DNA of 64,000 nucleotides from Trujillonella endophytica. Its GTDB lineage: Bacteria; Actinomycetota; Actinomycetes; Mycobacteriales; Geodermatophilaceae. The notes below the pieces were generated by a model. That model ran no database searches. It saw nothing but the letters and a program-made list of their open reading frames with translations, and was not told the DNA's origin. The DNA lies in assembly GCF_900110555.1 (NCBI RefSeq), contig NZ_FOEE01000006.1, forward strand, positions 222,227 through 286,226, in the 5' to 3' direction. Made by a program: the position numbers and the translations under genes. Below are positions 50,854 to 59,799 of this stretch, one piece after another (positions within the stretch are counted from its first letter, which is position 1; every line of letters begins with the position of its first letter).

Positions 50854-51648
50854 TCACGCCCGGCCGGGGCCCGGGGCGGGGCTGTAGCCCCACCGCGGCG
50901 CGCTCGGGGCTCGCGGCGGCTCGACGAACAGGTCGTCGTCCATCGGCTCGTCCACGGCCTCGATCAGCACCTCGTGCCCGTCGCCGGCCCAGGTGCCGTC
51001 GAGCGCCTCGGTGAGCACGCAGACTCCCGTGCCGACGTCGAGCCGGACCCGGGTCGCGCTCGGGTACCGGCTGCCGGCGAACCGCTCGCCCGCGTCGTCC
51101 CACTCCAGCCGGTCGATGCCCGCGTCGTGCAGGAGCGGGCAGCAGGAGCAGCACGGGTCGTAGGTGTCGGTCGTCGCGACGACGGCCTCCCACGCCGGCC
51201 GGCCGCCGTGGTCGACCTCTCGCACGGTCCCGATGGTCAGCGGCGGCCCGGCGGGCTCGCCGGTGTCGCCGTCCCGGGCCTGGCCGTCGGCGAGCTCGAC
51301 CGGGTCGAGCATCGCCACCCAGCGGTAGTCCTGCCACATCGGGTCGTCGGCCCGATCGGCGTCCCACGGGCGGACGGCGACCAGCCCGTCGACCCGCAGG
51401 ACGGGCGGAGGCGCCTCGGGCGGCGGGTCCCCCGGCCCGGCGCCGAGGACGACGCTGGTGGTGTGCGAGCGCCCGTGCACGACGCCGAGCAGCGCGCCGT
51501 CGATCGTCTCCACCCGGAGCGCGTCGGGCCGGCGCAGCCAGGCCCGGACCGCATCGCCGGACGGCCCCCGGCGCGAGGTGAACCGCACCGTGGTGAACCG
51601 CCACGGCGAGGACCGGGCGAGCGCGCGGAAGTCGTCGGCGTCGGGCAC
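50854..51648 (-). CDS. conserved hypothetical protein with DPCCSCCP cysteine cluster
   Basis: This 264-residue soluble protein has no recognised family. It begins VPDADDFRALARSSPWRFTTVRF, a start I have seen in actinobacterial hypothetical proteins. Middle segments look like beta-sandwich strands (AVRPWDADRADDPMWQDYRWVAML). A remarkable DPCCSCCPLL cluster lies near residue 175 and could bind a metal. The GTG at 51648 was chosen because the open frame upstream to 51753 is Arg-rich and does not look coding. The last residues are Pro-rich. No functional guess is offered. Confidence 0.6.
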   Translation of the reverse strand: MPDADDFRALARSSPWRFTTVRFTSRRGPSGDAVRAWLRRPDALRVETIDGALLGVVHGRSHTTSVVLGAGPGDPPPEAPPPVLRVDGLVAVRPWDADRADDPMWQDYRWVAMLDPVELADGQARDGDTGEPAGPPLTIGTVREVDHGGRPAWEAVVATTDTYDPCCSCCPLLHDAGIDRLEWDDAGERFAGSRYPSATRVRLDVGTGVCVLTEALDGTWAGDGHEVLIEAVDEPMDDDLFVEPPRAPSAPRWGYSPAPGPGRA

Positions 51649-51784
51649 CGGCCGAGTGTGGACGCACCCGACCGCAGCGGCCAGCGGGTTCCGGTGCGCC
51701 CGGATGCGCACGACGGCGGCCACGCGCCCGCGGATGACCGTCGCGAAGCGCATCCGGGCGAGCCGGCGCGGCGGACGGGCCCGG

Positions 51785-52321
51785 CTACACGTCGACCCAG
51801 CCGCCGCTGCGCCAGTACACGCCCGACTCCCGGGTCAGCAGGCCCTCGTCGACCAGGTACCGCCGCAGCGCCGCGGTGTCGGGGTGCCAGACCGCCAGCA
51901 GCGCGTTGACCTCGCGCTCGGGATAGCGGACGCCGGCGTCGAACACCCGCACCAGGTGCTCGAGGACCACCCGCCGCTTGGTCGCCTGCGCGGGGATCGA
52001 CACCAGCCGGCCGTCGCGGACGAACGCCGAGAGGACGGCGTCCTCCGCCGGGTCCTCCGACAGCGGCTCGGGACGCGGCGCGGCGGCCGCGGCAGCGCGG
52101 GCGGCCTCGCCGAACCGGTCGGTCAGCAGTTCCAGCGCGTGCCGGTCACGGCGCACCAGCCCCGCGCGGGCCAGCCGGCGGGCGGCCAGCGCGACGTCCT
52201 TCAGCGATAGCCCGGAGGCCTGCGCGACCTCCTCGATCGTGCCCGCGCCGAGGGCCAGGGCCGCCACGACGCGCAGGCGCGCGGGGTCGGCCAGCAGCCC
52301 CGCGATCGTCCCTGCGTCCAC
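51785..52321 (-). CDS. HTH plus DUF2087 regulator-like protein
   Basis: This 178-residue protein has an ArsR-like winged helix in residues 1-70 (LLADPARLRVVAALALGAGTIEEVAQASGLS). The C-terminal DUF2087 domain reads KRRVVLEHLVRVFDAGVRYPEREVN and ends YWRSGGWVDV. DUF2087 proteins are small, often regulator-associated, and poorly understood. The GTG at 52321 is 7 nt after TACCGT on the minus strand, so it is probably leaderless. This is preferred over ATG 52366, which would overlap the divergent hisN. It lies back to back with hisN. Confidence 0.82.
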   Translation of the reverse strand: MDAGTIAGLLADPARLRVVAALALGAGTIEEVAQASGLSLKDVALAARRLARAGLVRRDRHALELLTDRFGEAARAAAAAAPRPEPLSEDPAEDAVLSAFVRDGRLVSIPAQATKRRVVLEHLVRVFDAGVRYPEREVNALLAVWHPDTAALRRYLVDEGLLTRESGVYWRSGGWVDV

Positions 52322-52328
52322 GCCTGCG

Positions 52329-52356
52329 ACGGTAGCCAGCCGCCGCCCACTAGGTT
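52329..52356. promoter_or_regulatory. divergent leaderless-type -10 boxes
   Basis: On the minus strand TACCGT (52334-52329) lies 7 nt before the GTG of the DUF2087 gene. On the plus strand TAGGTT (52351-52356) lies 8 nt before the ATG of hisN. Neither start has a Shine-Dalgarno sequence, so both mRNAs should be leaderless. Confidence 0.6.
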
Positions 52357-52364
52357 CGGTGTCC

Positions 52365-53168
52365 ATGACGTCGGGCCGCGACCACACCGGGGACATGCAC
52401 CTGGCGCACGTACTGGCCGATCAGGCCGACTCCATCAGCATGGACCGCTTCCGCGCGCAGGACCTCCAGGTCGACACCAAGCCCGACCTGACGCCGGTCA
52501 CCGACGCCGATCGCGCCGTCGAGGAGCAGCTGCGGATCACCCTGGCGCGGGCCCGGACCCGCGACGCCGTCCTCGGCGAGGAGATGGGGACGACGGGGCA
52601 CGGACCGCGGCGCTGGGTGCTGGACCCCATCGACGGCACGAAGAACTTCGTCCGCGGCGTGCCGGTCTGGGCCACGCTCATCGCGCTGTTCGACGGCGAC
52701 GAGCCGGTGGTCGGCCTCGTGTCGGCGCCGGCACTGCACCGGCGCTGGTGGGCGGCCAAGGGCGTGGGCGCCTGGACCGGACGGCGGCTGGAGTCGGCGA
52801 CCCGGTGCCGCGTGTCGGGCGTCCGCGACCTGTCCGACGCGAGCCTGAGCTACTCCTCGCTGTCGGGCTGGGAGGAGCGGGGCCTGCTCGACGGCTTCCT
52901 CGACCTCACCCGCGGCGTGTGGCGGACCCGCGCCTACGGCGACTTCTGGAGCTACGTGCTGCTCGCCGAGGGCGCGGTGGACGTCGCCTGCGAGCCCGAG
53001 GTATCGGTGTGGGACCTCGCCGCCCTCGACGTGATCGTGCGCGAGGCCGGCGGCACCTTCACCGACGTCACCGGCGCGCCGGGACCGTCGGGGGGCAGCG
53101 CGCTGGCCACCAACGGCCACCTGCACGAGGCCGCCCTGTCCTACCTGAAGCCGCCCGCTCAGGCCTGA
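52365..53168 (+). CDS. hisN: histidinol-phosphatase, inositol-monophosphatase fold
   Basis: This 267-residue enzyme has the metal sites of the IMPase superfamily: GEEMGTTGHG (Glu), WVLDPIDGTKNFVRG (Asp, Asp) and VWDLAALDVIVREAGG (Asp). The motif KPDLTPVTDADRAVEEQLR and the RGVPVWATLIALFDGDEPVVG segment fit actinobacterial HisN. It removes phosphate from histidinol phosphate. The ATG at 52365 fits the leaderless TAGGTT box; an internal ATG at 52395 is possible. It overlaps the convergent XdhC-like gene by 10 nt. No other his genes are nearby. Confidence 0.92.
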   Translation: MTSGRDHTGDMHLAHVLADQADSISMDRFRAQDLQVDTKPDLTPVTDADRAVEEQLRITLARARTRDAVLGEEMGTTGHGPRRWVLDPIDGTKNFVRGVPVWATLIALFDGDEPVVGLVSAPALHRRWWAAKGVGAWTGRRLESATRCRVSGVRDLSDASLSYSSLSGWEERGLLDGFLDLTRGVWRTRAYGDFWSYVLLAEGAVDVACEPEVSVWDLAALDVIVREAGGTFTDVTGAPGPSGGSALATNGHLHEAALSYLKPPAQA

Positions 53169-53695
53169 GCCGCGGCGGCGCGGCCGTGCGCCGTGCCGCC
53201 GGACCGGCCGTTGCGGTCGGCCAGGAGCCCGGCCAGCGTGCTCAGGGCGATCTCCGCGGGCGCCTTCGACCCGATGTCCAGCCCGATCGGCCGGTGCACC
53301 CGGGCGATGTCGGCCGCCGGCACCCCCAGCGCCGTCAGCGCGGCCACGTGCGGGCCCTCGTGCCGCGGATTTCCCAGCACGCCGACCCAGCGCACCGGCC
53401 GCGCCAGCGCGTCGCGCAGCACCTCCCCCAGCTCGGGGCGGTGGTGGTCGGTGACGACGACGTCGGCGGCGGCCAGGTCGAGGGCGTCGTCGAGGCCCAC
53501 CTCGGCGAAGGCGCGGGCGCCGGCCGGCCGCCCGGCGTCCGGGTCCAGCAGGACCGTGCGGTAGCCCAGCTCGGGTGCCCAGCGCAGCAGCACCTCGGCC
53601 ACCGGCGAGGCGAAGACGGCCACGAGCACCCGGTCCGCGGCGCCCCGCGCCGGGTCGCCGTGCGCCGCGCTCCGGTTCGGAACGGGATCGGTCAT
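53159..53695 (-). CDS. XdhC family protein, Rossmann domain only
   Basis: This 178-residue protein matches the C-terminal Rossmann domain of XdhC/CoxI: LVAVFASPVAEVL, VVVTDHHRPELGEVL, WVGVLGNPRHEGPH and the hallmark HRPIGLDIGSKAPAEIALSTLAGL. The N-terminal XdhC domain is missing. XdhC proteins sulfurate and insert molybdenum cofactor into xanthine-dehydrogenase-type enzymes. No molybdoenzyme gene is adjacent. The ATG has GGGAGG about 8 nt upstream. Confidence 0.88.
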   Translation of the reverse strand: MTDPVPNRSAAHGDPARGAADRVLVAVFASPVAEVLLRWAPELGYRTVLLDPDAGRPAGARAFAEVGLDDALDLAAADVVVTDHHRPELGEVLRDALARPVRWVGVLGNPRHEGPHVAALTALGVPAADIARVHRPIGLDIGSKAPAEIALSTLAGLLADRNGRSGGTAHGRAAAAQA

Positions 53696-53772
53696 ACCGA
53701 CATCCTCCCCGCGCGCCCGCTCTGGTGGGATGGACCCGGTGCCGGCCGTCGGCATCGACGAGGAGGTCCCCC

Positions 53773-55179
53773 GTGCAGTACGCCGAGTCCGTCGTCGACC
53801 TGGTCGGTGACACCCCCCTGGTCCGGCTCCGGTCGGTGACCCGGGACCTGGGCCCCGACGCCCCGCTGGTCCTCGCGAAGGTCGAGTACCTCAACCCCGG
53901 CGGGTCGGTGAAGGACCGCATCGCCGTCCGCATGGTGGACGCCGCGGAGGCCAGCGGCGCGCTCCGCCCCGGGGGCACCATCGTCGAGCCGACCAGCGGA
54001 AACACGGGCATCGGGCTGGCCCTGGTCGCCCAGCAGCGCGGCTACAAGTGCGTCTTCATCTGCCCCGACAAGGTGGGCCAGGAGAAGATCAACGTGCTCA
54101 AGGCCTACGGCGCCGAGGTCGTCGTCTGCCCCACCGCCGTCGACCCCGACGACCCGCGGTCCTACTACTCGGTCTCCGACCGGCTGGCCCGCGAGACCCC
54201 CGGCGGCTGGAAGCCCGACCAGTACTCCAACCCGGCGAACCCGCAGTCGCACTACGAGACGACCGGCCCCGAGATCTGGACGCAGACCGACGGCCGGGTC
54301 ACCACGTTCGTCACCGGCATGGGCACCGGCGGGACGATCAGCGGCATCGGGCGCTACCTCAAGGAGGTCTCCGGCGGTCGCGTCCGCGTGGTCGGTGCCG
54401 ACCCCGAGGGCTCGGTGTACTCCGGCGGCACCGGCCGGCCCTACCTCGTCGAGGGCGTCGGCGAGGACTTCTGGCCCTCGACCTACGACCGCGAGATCGC
54501 CGACGAGATCATCCCCGTCTCCGACGGCGACTCCTTCGCCATGACCCGGCGGCTGGCCCGGGAGGAGGGGCTGCTGGTCGGCGGCTCCTGCGGGATGGCG
54601 GTGGTCGCCGCGCTGCAGGCCGCGGAGCACCTGACCAAGGACGACGTCGTGGTGGTGCTCCTCCCCGACGGTGGCCGCGGCTACCTGAACAAGATCTTCA
54701 ACGACGCGTGGATGGCCGACTACGGGTTCCTGGACTCCACCGCCGGGGAGACCGTCGGCGAGCTCCTGCACACCAAGTCCGGCGCGACGCCGACGCTGGT
54801 GCACACCCACCCGAAGGAGACCGTGCGCGACGCGATCGACATCCTGCGCGAGTACGGCGTCAGCCAGCTGCCGGTGGTCCGCGCCGAGCCGCCGGTGACC
54901 GCGGGCGAGGTCGTCGGCTCCGTCGACGAGAAGGTGCTGCTCGACGCGCTGTTCGCCGGCCGCGCCAGCCTCGCCGACCGGGTGGAGACGCACATGTCCG
55001 CGCCGCTGCCGATCATCGGCTCCGGCGAGCCGGTCGGCGCCGCCGTGGCCGCCCTCGGCTCCGCCGACGCCCTGCTCGTGCACGTCGACGGCAAGCCCGC
55101 CGGCGTGGTCACCCGCCAGGACGTGCTGGGTCACCTCGCCGGCATCCCGTCCGGCGCCGCGCCCACGGTCGACGCATGA
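53773..55179 (+). CDS. cbs: cystathionine beta-synthase
   Basis: This 468-residue PLP enzyme binds the cofactor at K47 in NPGGSVKDRI, with TSGNTGIGLA as the phosphate/substrate loop, MGTGGTISGIGRYL as the second Gly-rich loop and EGVGEDFWP downstream. Residues ~335-465 hold a pair of CBS domains. It condenses homocysteine and serine to cystathionine, the first step of reverse transsulfuration. AGGAGG lies 6 nt before the GTG. It overlaps metB by 4 nt, so the two are co-translated. Confidence 0.95.
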   Translation: MQYAESVVDLVGDTPLVRLRSVTRDLGPDAPLVLAKVEYLNPGGSVKDRIAVRMVDAAEASGALRPGGTIVEPTSGNTGIGLALVAQQRGYKCVFICPDKVGQEKINVLKAYGAEVVVCPTAVDPDDPRSYYSVSDRLARETPGGWKPDQYSNPANPQSHYETTGPEIWTQTDGRVTTFVTGMGTGGTISGIGRYLKEVSGGRVRVVGADPEGSVYSGGTGRPYLVEGVGEDFWPSTYDREIADEIIPVSDGDSFAMTRRLAREEGLLVGGSCGMAVVAALQAAEHLTKDDVVVVLLPDGGRGYLNKIFNDAWMADYGFLDSTAGETVGELLHTKSGATPTLVHTHPKETVRDAIDILREYGVSQLPVVRAEPPVTAGEVVGSVDEKVLLDALFAGRASLADRVETHMSAPLPIIGSGEPVGAAVAALGSADALLVHVDGKPAGVVTRQDVLGHLAGIPSGAAPTVDA

Positions 55180-56333
55180 CCGGCGACCAGGGGCCCGCGC
55201 ACGGGTTCAGCACCCGCGCCATCCACGCCGGGCAGGACCCGGACCCGGCCACGGGCGCGGTGGTCCCCCCGCTGCACCTGACGACGACGTACAAGCAGGA
55301 CGGCGTCGGCGGCCTGCGCGGCGGCTACGAGTACAGCCGCAGCGCCAACCCCACCCGGACGGCGCTGCAGGAGTCCCTCGCCGCGCTCGAGGAGGGCGCG
55401 ACCGGGCTGGCCTTCGCCTCCGGCCTGGCCGCCGAGGACACCCTGCTGCGGACCGTCTGCTCCCCCGGCTCCCATGTCGTCCTGGCCGGCGACGCCTACG
55501 GCGGCACCTTCCGGCTGCTGTCGAAGGTGGCCGCTCGCTGGGGCGTCGAGCACACCCCGGTCGACCTCGGCGACCTCGGCGCCGTCCGGGACGCGATGCG
55601 CGACACCACCGCCGTCCTCTGGTGCGAGACGCCGACCAACCCGCTGCTCAACATCGCCGACATCGCCGGGCTGGCGGAGATCGCGCACGCGGCCGGGGCG
55701 CTGCTGGTCGTCGACAACACCTTCGCCTCGCCCTACCTGCAGCGGCCGCTGCCCCTCGGCGCCGACATCGTCGTCCACTCGACGACGAAGTACCTCGGCG
55801 GGCACTCCGACGTGGTCGGGGGCGCCCTCGTCGTCGCCGACGCCGACCTCGGCGAGCAGCTGGCCTTCCACCAGAACGCCATGGGCGCAGTCAACGGCCC
55901 GTTCGACGCCTGGCTCGTCCAGCGCGGGATCAAGACGCTGGGCGTGCGCATGGACCGGCACTGCGCCAACGCCGAGCGGGTCGTGGAGTTCCTGACGTCG
56001 CGGGCGGAGGTCTCCGCCGTCCTCTACCCGGGCCTGCCCGACCACCCGGGGCACGCCGTGGCCGCGCGGCAGATGTCCGGTTTCGGCGGGATGGTGTCGT
56101 TCCGGCTCGCCGGCGGCGAGGAGGCGGCGCTGCGGGTCTGCGAGCGCACGGAGCTGTTCACCCTCGCCGAGTCCCTCGGCGGCGTGGAGTCGCTGATCGA
56201 GCACCCGGCGCGGATGACCCACGCCAGCGCCGCGGGCTCGCCGCTGGAGGTGCCGGCCGACCTGGTCCGGCTCTCCGTCGGCATCGAGGACGTCGAGGAC
56301 CTGCTGGCCGACCTGGAGCGCGCCCTCTCCTGA
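55176..56333 (+). CDS. metB: cystathionine gamma-synthase/lyase
   Basis: This 385-residue PLP enzyme of the Cys/Met metabolism family has the cofactor Lys at 205 in HSTTKYLGGHSD. YEYSRSANPTR holds the phosphate-binding Tyr/Arg and ETPTNPLLNI is typical. It either makes cystathionine from an activated homoserine or splits it to cysteine. The pairing with cbs suggests the transsulfuration flux can run toward cysteine. Sequence alone does not separate synthase from lyase. The gene ends just before repeat array 2. Confidence 0.92.
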   Translation: MTGDQGPAHGFSTRAIHAGQDPDPATGAVVPPLHLTTTYKQDGVGGLRGGYEYSRSANPTRTALQESLAALEEGATGLAFASGLAAEDTLLRTVCSPGSHVVLAGDAYGGTFRLLSKVAARWGVEHTPVDLGDLGAVRDAMRDTTAVLWCETPTNPLLNIADIAGLAEIAHAAGALLVVDNTFASPYLQRPLPLGADIVVHSTTKYLGGHSDVVGGALVVADADLGEQLAFHQNAMGAVNGPFDAWLVQRGIKTLGVRMDRHCANAERVVEFLTSRAEVSAVLYPGLPDHPGHAVAARQMSGFGGMVSFRLAGGEEAALRVCERTELFTLAESLGGVESLIEHPARMTHASAAGSPLEVPADLVRLSVGIEDVEDLLADLERALS

Positions 56334-56344
56334 CCCCGCGCCCC

Positions 56345-56460
56345 GGGGCAACTCCGCACTTCCGCCCCGGGGCAACTCCGCACTTCCGCCCCGGGGCAAC
56401 TCCGCACTTCCGCCCCGGGGCAACTCCGCACTTCTGCGCCGGGCAGAAGCGCGGAATTGC
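56345..56460. repeat. 24-bp tandem repeat array 2 with terminal inverted copy
   Basis: Three identical 24-bp units (GGGGCAACTCCGCACTTCCG plus CCCC) run from 56345 to 56416, followed by a fourth with two changes. GCAGAAGCGCGGAATTGC (56443-56460) is the exact reverse complement of unit 1 of array 1 at 41604. The fourth unit and this inverted copy can fold into an 18-bp stem with two mismatches. The array fills the gap between convergent metB and P450 genes, so the hairpin may end both transcripts. Confidence 0.9.
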
Positions 56461-56466
56461 GCAGGG

Positions 56467-57747
56467 TCAGCCCGTCAGCCGCGCCGGCAGCCGCTTGAGG
56501 CCGTTGACGAAGGAGGACTGCAGCCGGCTCGGCGGGCCCGTCACCTCGAGGTCGGGCAGGAGGTCGGCGAAGGTGCGGAACGCGACCGCGATCTCCCGGC
56601 GGGCCAGGTGGGCGCCGAGGCAGAAGTGCGGGCCCCGGGAGCCGAACCCGACGTGCGGGTTGGGGTCGCGGGCCAGGTCGAAGCGGTGCGGGTCGGCGAA
56701 GACCGCCGGGTCCCGGTTGGCCGCCGCGAAGAAGAGCAGGAACTTGCTGCCGGCCGGGAACGCCTGCCCGGACACCTCGACGTCCCGCGTCGCCGTCCGC
56801 CGCATCCACGTGACCGGGCTGACCCACCGCACGATCTCCTCCACGGCGGTGCGGGTGAGCCCCGGGTCGGCCGCCCAGCGGTCCCGCTGGTCGGGGTGCT
56901 CGGCCAGCGCCAGCACGCCCTGGGAGATGGCGTTGCGGGTCGTCTCGTTGCCGGCCACGAGCAGCAGGATGAAGAAGCTGGCGATCTCCTGGTCGGTGAG
57001 CCGCTCGCCGTCGACCTCGGCGTGCACCAGCGCCGTCGTCAGGTCCTCCGCCGGCCGGGCGCGGCGTTCGACGGCCATCCGCGTCATCAGCCCGGCGAGC
57101 AGCTCGCCGGCCCGGAGGAAGGCCGCGACGGCGTACTCCTCGTCCTCGATGAGCTCCGGATCGCCACCGGAGAGGACGACGTTCGACTGCTGCAGCACCA
57201 TCGCCCGGTCGTCCTCGGGCACGCCCATCAGGTCGCAGATCACCCGCAGCGGGATCGGGGCGGCGAGGTCCGCGACGACGTCGATCGTGCCGTCGCCCTC
57301 GGCGGCGGTGCGGCGGGCCCGGGCCACGACGTCCTCGGCGACCAGCTGCACCGAGCCGACGAGGCCCTCCATCATCCGGGGGGTGAACGCCTGGGCCACG
57401 ATCCGGCGGATCTTCGCGTGCCGCGGGTCGTCCATGCTGATCAGCGAGCCGAAGAACTCGTTGAGCTCCGGCGGCACGTCCTGGATCGACACCGCACCGG
57501 CGGCCGAGGAGAACAGGTCGGGGCGGCTGCTGATCGCCGCCACGTCGGCGTACCTGGTGACCGCGTGGTAGCCCGGGCCCACCGGCAGGTGCGGGATCTC
57601 CGGCTCGGCGAAGAACGCGAACGGCGCCTCGGCCCGCAGCAGGTCGAGGACCGCGTGCTTCACCTCCGGCGGGTTGGCCCAGAACGCCCGGTCGGAGAGA
57701 TCGACGGCGCGGAGACCCAGCCCGGGCGGGACGACGATGGCGGACAC
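56467..57747 (-). CDS. cytochrome P450
   Basis: This 426-residue soluble P450 has the I-helix AGNETTRN for oxygen activation, the ExxR pair in VEEIVRWVSP, and the heme loop FGSRGPHFCLGAHLARRE with Cys376 as iron ligand. It is complete. The sequence is of the CYP125/CYP142/CYP124-like actinobacterial type (FGSLISMDDPRHAKIRRIVAQAF), often active on sterols or branched lipids, but the substrate is not certain. No ferredoxin gene is adjacent. GGGAGG lies 4 nt before the GTG start. Confidence 0.93.
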   Translation of the reverse strand: MSAIVVPPGLGLRAVDLSDRAFWANPPEVKHAVLDLLRAEAPFAFFAEPEIPHLPVGPGYHAVTRYADVAAISSRPDLFSSAAGAVSIQDVPPELNEFFGSLISMDDPRHAKIRRIVAQAFTPRMMEGLVGSVQLVAEDVVARARRTAAEGDGTIDVVADLAAPIPLRVICDLMGVPEDDRAMVLQQSNVVLSGGDPELIEDEEYAVAAFLRAGELLAGLMTRMAVERRARPAEDLTTALVHAEVDGERLTDQEIASFFILLLVAGNETTRNAISQGVLALAEHPDQRDRWAADPGLTRTAVEEIVRWVSPVTWMRRTATRDVEVSGQAFPAGSKFLLFFAAANRDPAVFADPHRFDLARDPNPHVGFGSRGPHFCLGAHLARREIAVAFRTFADLLPDLEVTGPPSRLQSSFVNGLKRLPARLTG

Positions 57748-57902
57748 GGGACCTCCCGGGACGGAGCGCGGCTCCGCCCACGGTGGTCCAGGTCACAAGG
57801 GGAGTCAACCCTCGGCACGGCCGGCCGACGGCGGGAAGCCATCGCCGGTCGCCGGGGTTGTCCGGGCGTCCCACCAGGCCCCGACGCGGGAGGATCGCCG
57901 TC

Positions 57903-58412
57903 ATGAGCATCACCGACCCCCGGCCGGATCCCGCCACTGCCGAGGCGGAGCGGGCCCGCATCCGCGACACCCACCTGCGCGCCGCGGGCGAGCGGCCCGC
58001 CTCGACGGCGCGCGGCCTGCACCACACCGCGCTGATCAGCTCCGACGTCGAGCGGACCGTCCGCTTCTACCAGGACGTGCTCGGCTTCCCCCTCACCGAG
58101 CTGATCGAGAACCGCGACTACCCCGGCTCGTCGCACTTCTTCTTCGACATCGGCAACTCCAACCTGATCGCCTTCTTCGACTTCCCCGGCCTGGACCTCG
58201 GCCCGTACGCCGAGGTCCTGGGCGGCCTGCACCACGTCGCGATCAGCGTGTCGCCGGACCGGTGGCGGGAGCTGGTCGCGCGGCTCGAGCAGGCCGGCGT
58301 CCCGCACGAGCTGCACAGCGGGGTCTCGGTGTACTTCCGCGACCCCGACCGGGCCCGCCTGGAGCTCATCGCCGACCCGCTCGGCGAGATGTACGGCCAG
58401 CAGGTTCTCTGA
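57903..58412 (+). CDS. VOC family protein (glyoxalase/dioxygenase-like)
   Basis: This 169-residue VOC protein carries a 35-residue N-terminal extension. The core begins RGLHHTALISSDVERTVRFYQDVLGFPLTEL, with HHTALIS as first metal-ligand strand, then SSHFFFDIG, GGLHHVAISV and VYFRDPDRARLELIAD. The two His and a Glu needed for a metal site are present, so it may be a lyase or dioxygenase. It ends 4 nt before nhaA on the same strand. The substrate is unknown. Confidence 0.87.
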   Translation: MSITDPRPDPATAEAERARIRDTHLRAAGERPASTARGLHHTALISSDVERTVRFYQDVLGFPLTELIENRDYPGSSHFFFDIGNSNLIAFFDFPGLDLGPYAEVLGGLHHVAISVSPDRWRELVARLEQAGVPHELHSGVSVYFRDPDRARLELIADPLGEMYGQQVL

Positions 58413-58416
58413 GCCG

Positions 58417-59799
58417 GTGAGCCAGCCGCCCCGCCCCGGACCCCCGACCCGCGTCACCCTGCCGACGCTCTCGCCGTCCTCCCGGCTCTACGTCGGCACC
58501 GAGGCCGGCGGCTCGGCACTGCTGCTGGCCGCCACGCTCTGCGCGCTGGCCTGGGCCAACTCGCCCTGGTCGGCCGCCTACGACACGTTCTGGTCGACCC
58601 CCGCGTCGATCGGGGTCGGCGAGTTCACCCTGCAGATGGACCTGCGGCACTGGGTGAACGACGGCGCGATGGCGCTGTTCTTCCTCGTCGTCGGCCTGGA
58701 GATCACCCGCGAGGTCAGCACCGGGGAGTTGCGGGACCGCCGCTCGATGGCGGCCCCGGCGCTCGGCGCCCTGGGCGGCCTCGTCGTCCCGGCCCTGGTC
58801 TACCTGGCGTTCAACCCCTCCGGGGAGGCGGCCGGCGGGTGGGGCATCGTCATGTCCACCGACACCGCGTTCGTGCTCGGCGTGCTCGCGCTGTTCGGCC
58901 CGCGGTGCCCCGACCGGCTCCGCCTGTTCCTGCTGACGCTGGCGATCGTCGACGACATCGGCGCCATCACCGTGATGGCGCTCTTCTACTCCGACGACCT
59001 CGTGCTGCCCGCCCTGGCGGTCTCGGCGGCGCTCGTCGTCGCCCTGCTGGCGCTGCGCTGGGCCGGCGTCTGGCGGCTGTGGCCCTACGTCGCGGCCGGG
59101 ACGGCGCTGTGGCTGGCGGTCCACGAGTCGGGCATCCACGCCACGCTGGCCGGCGTCGTCCTCGGCCTGCTGCTGCCCTCCCGGCCACCCACGTCGGAGG
59201 AGGTGCAGCGCACCAGCGCCTACGGGCGGGCGCTGCGCGAGCAGCCGGACGCCGAGCGGGCCCGGATGGCGAGCCTCGCCGTCGCGTCGACCGTGCCGGC
59301 CAACGCCCGCCTGCAGCACCGGCTGCACCGCTGGACGGCCTACGCCGTCGTCCCGGTGTTCGGGCTGGCCAACGCGGGGGTCCCGCTGGATCCGGCCACC
59401 CTGCGCGAGGCGTTCACCTCACCGGTCACCATCGGCGTCATGGTCGCGCTGCTGCTGGGCAACGCGGTCGGCATCACGCTCGGCGCCACAGTGGCCCTGC
59501 GCACCGGCCTGGGCATCCTTCCGGGCGGGGTCCGCTGGTCACACCTGGGAGCCGGCGCGACGCTGGCCGGCATCGGCTTCACCATCTCGCTGTTCATCGC
59601 CGATCTCGCCTTCCGCGACGCCCCGGCCCTGCGCGAGCAGGCCATGATCGGCATCCTCGGCGGCTCGCTGGCCGCCGCCGTCCTGGGCGTCGCGCTGCTG
59701 CGGTTCCTCGGCGACCGCTTCCCGCTGTGCACGCCCGAGGCGGAGGGGCCACCGTCGCTGCCGCCGCGCCCCTGGCTGGAGCCCCGCGTCCCCGCCTGA
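58417..59799 (+). CDS. nhaA: Na+/H+ antiporter NhaA
   Basis: This 460-residue antiporter has about twelve membrane segments. The ion-binding Asp pair is in LAIVDDIGAI (the D163/D164 equivalent in E. coli), with LFFLVVGLEITREV, MSTDTAFVLGVLALFG and GIGFTISLFIADLAF also typical. It exchanges sodium for protons at alkaline pH. The hydrophilic loop after residue 250 is longer than in E. coli and the C-terminus ends in a Pro-rich tail. Its last 261 nt are overlapped, on the other strand, by the DsbA-like gene. Confidence 0.94.
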   Translation: MSQPPRPGPPTRVTLPTLSPSSRLYVGTEAGGSALLLAATLCALAWANSPWSAAYDTFWSTPASIGVGEFTLQMDLRHWVNDGAMALFFLVVGLEITREVSTGELRDRRSMAAPALGALGGLVVPALVYLAFNPSGEAAGGWGIVMSTDTAFVLGVLALFGPRCPDRLRLFLLTLAIVDDIGAITVMALFYSDDLVLPALAVSAALVVALLALRWAGVWRLWPYVAAGTALWLAVHESGIHATLAGVVLGLLLPSRPPTSEEVQRTSAYGRALREQPDAERARMASLAVASTVPANARLQHRLHRWTAYAVVPVFGLANAGVPLDPATLREAFTSPVTIGVMVALLLGNAVGITLGATVALRTGLGILPGGVRWSHLGAGATLAGIGFTISLFIADLAFRDAPALREQAMIGILGGSLAAAVLGVALLRFLGDRFPLCTPEAEGPPSLPPRPWLEPRVPA

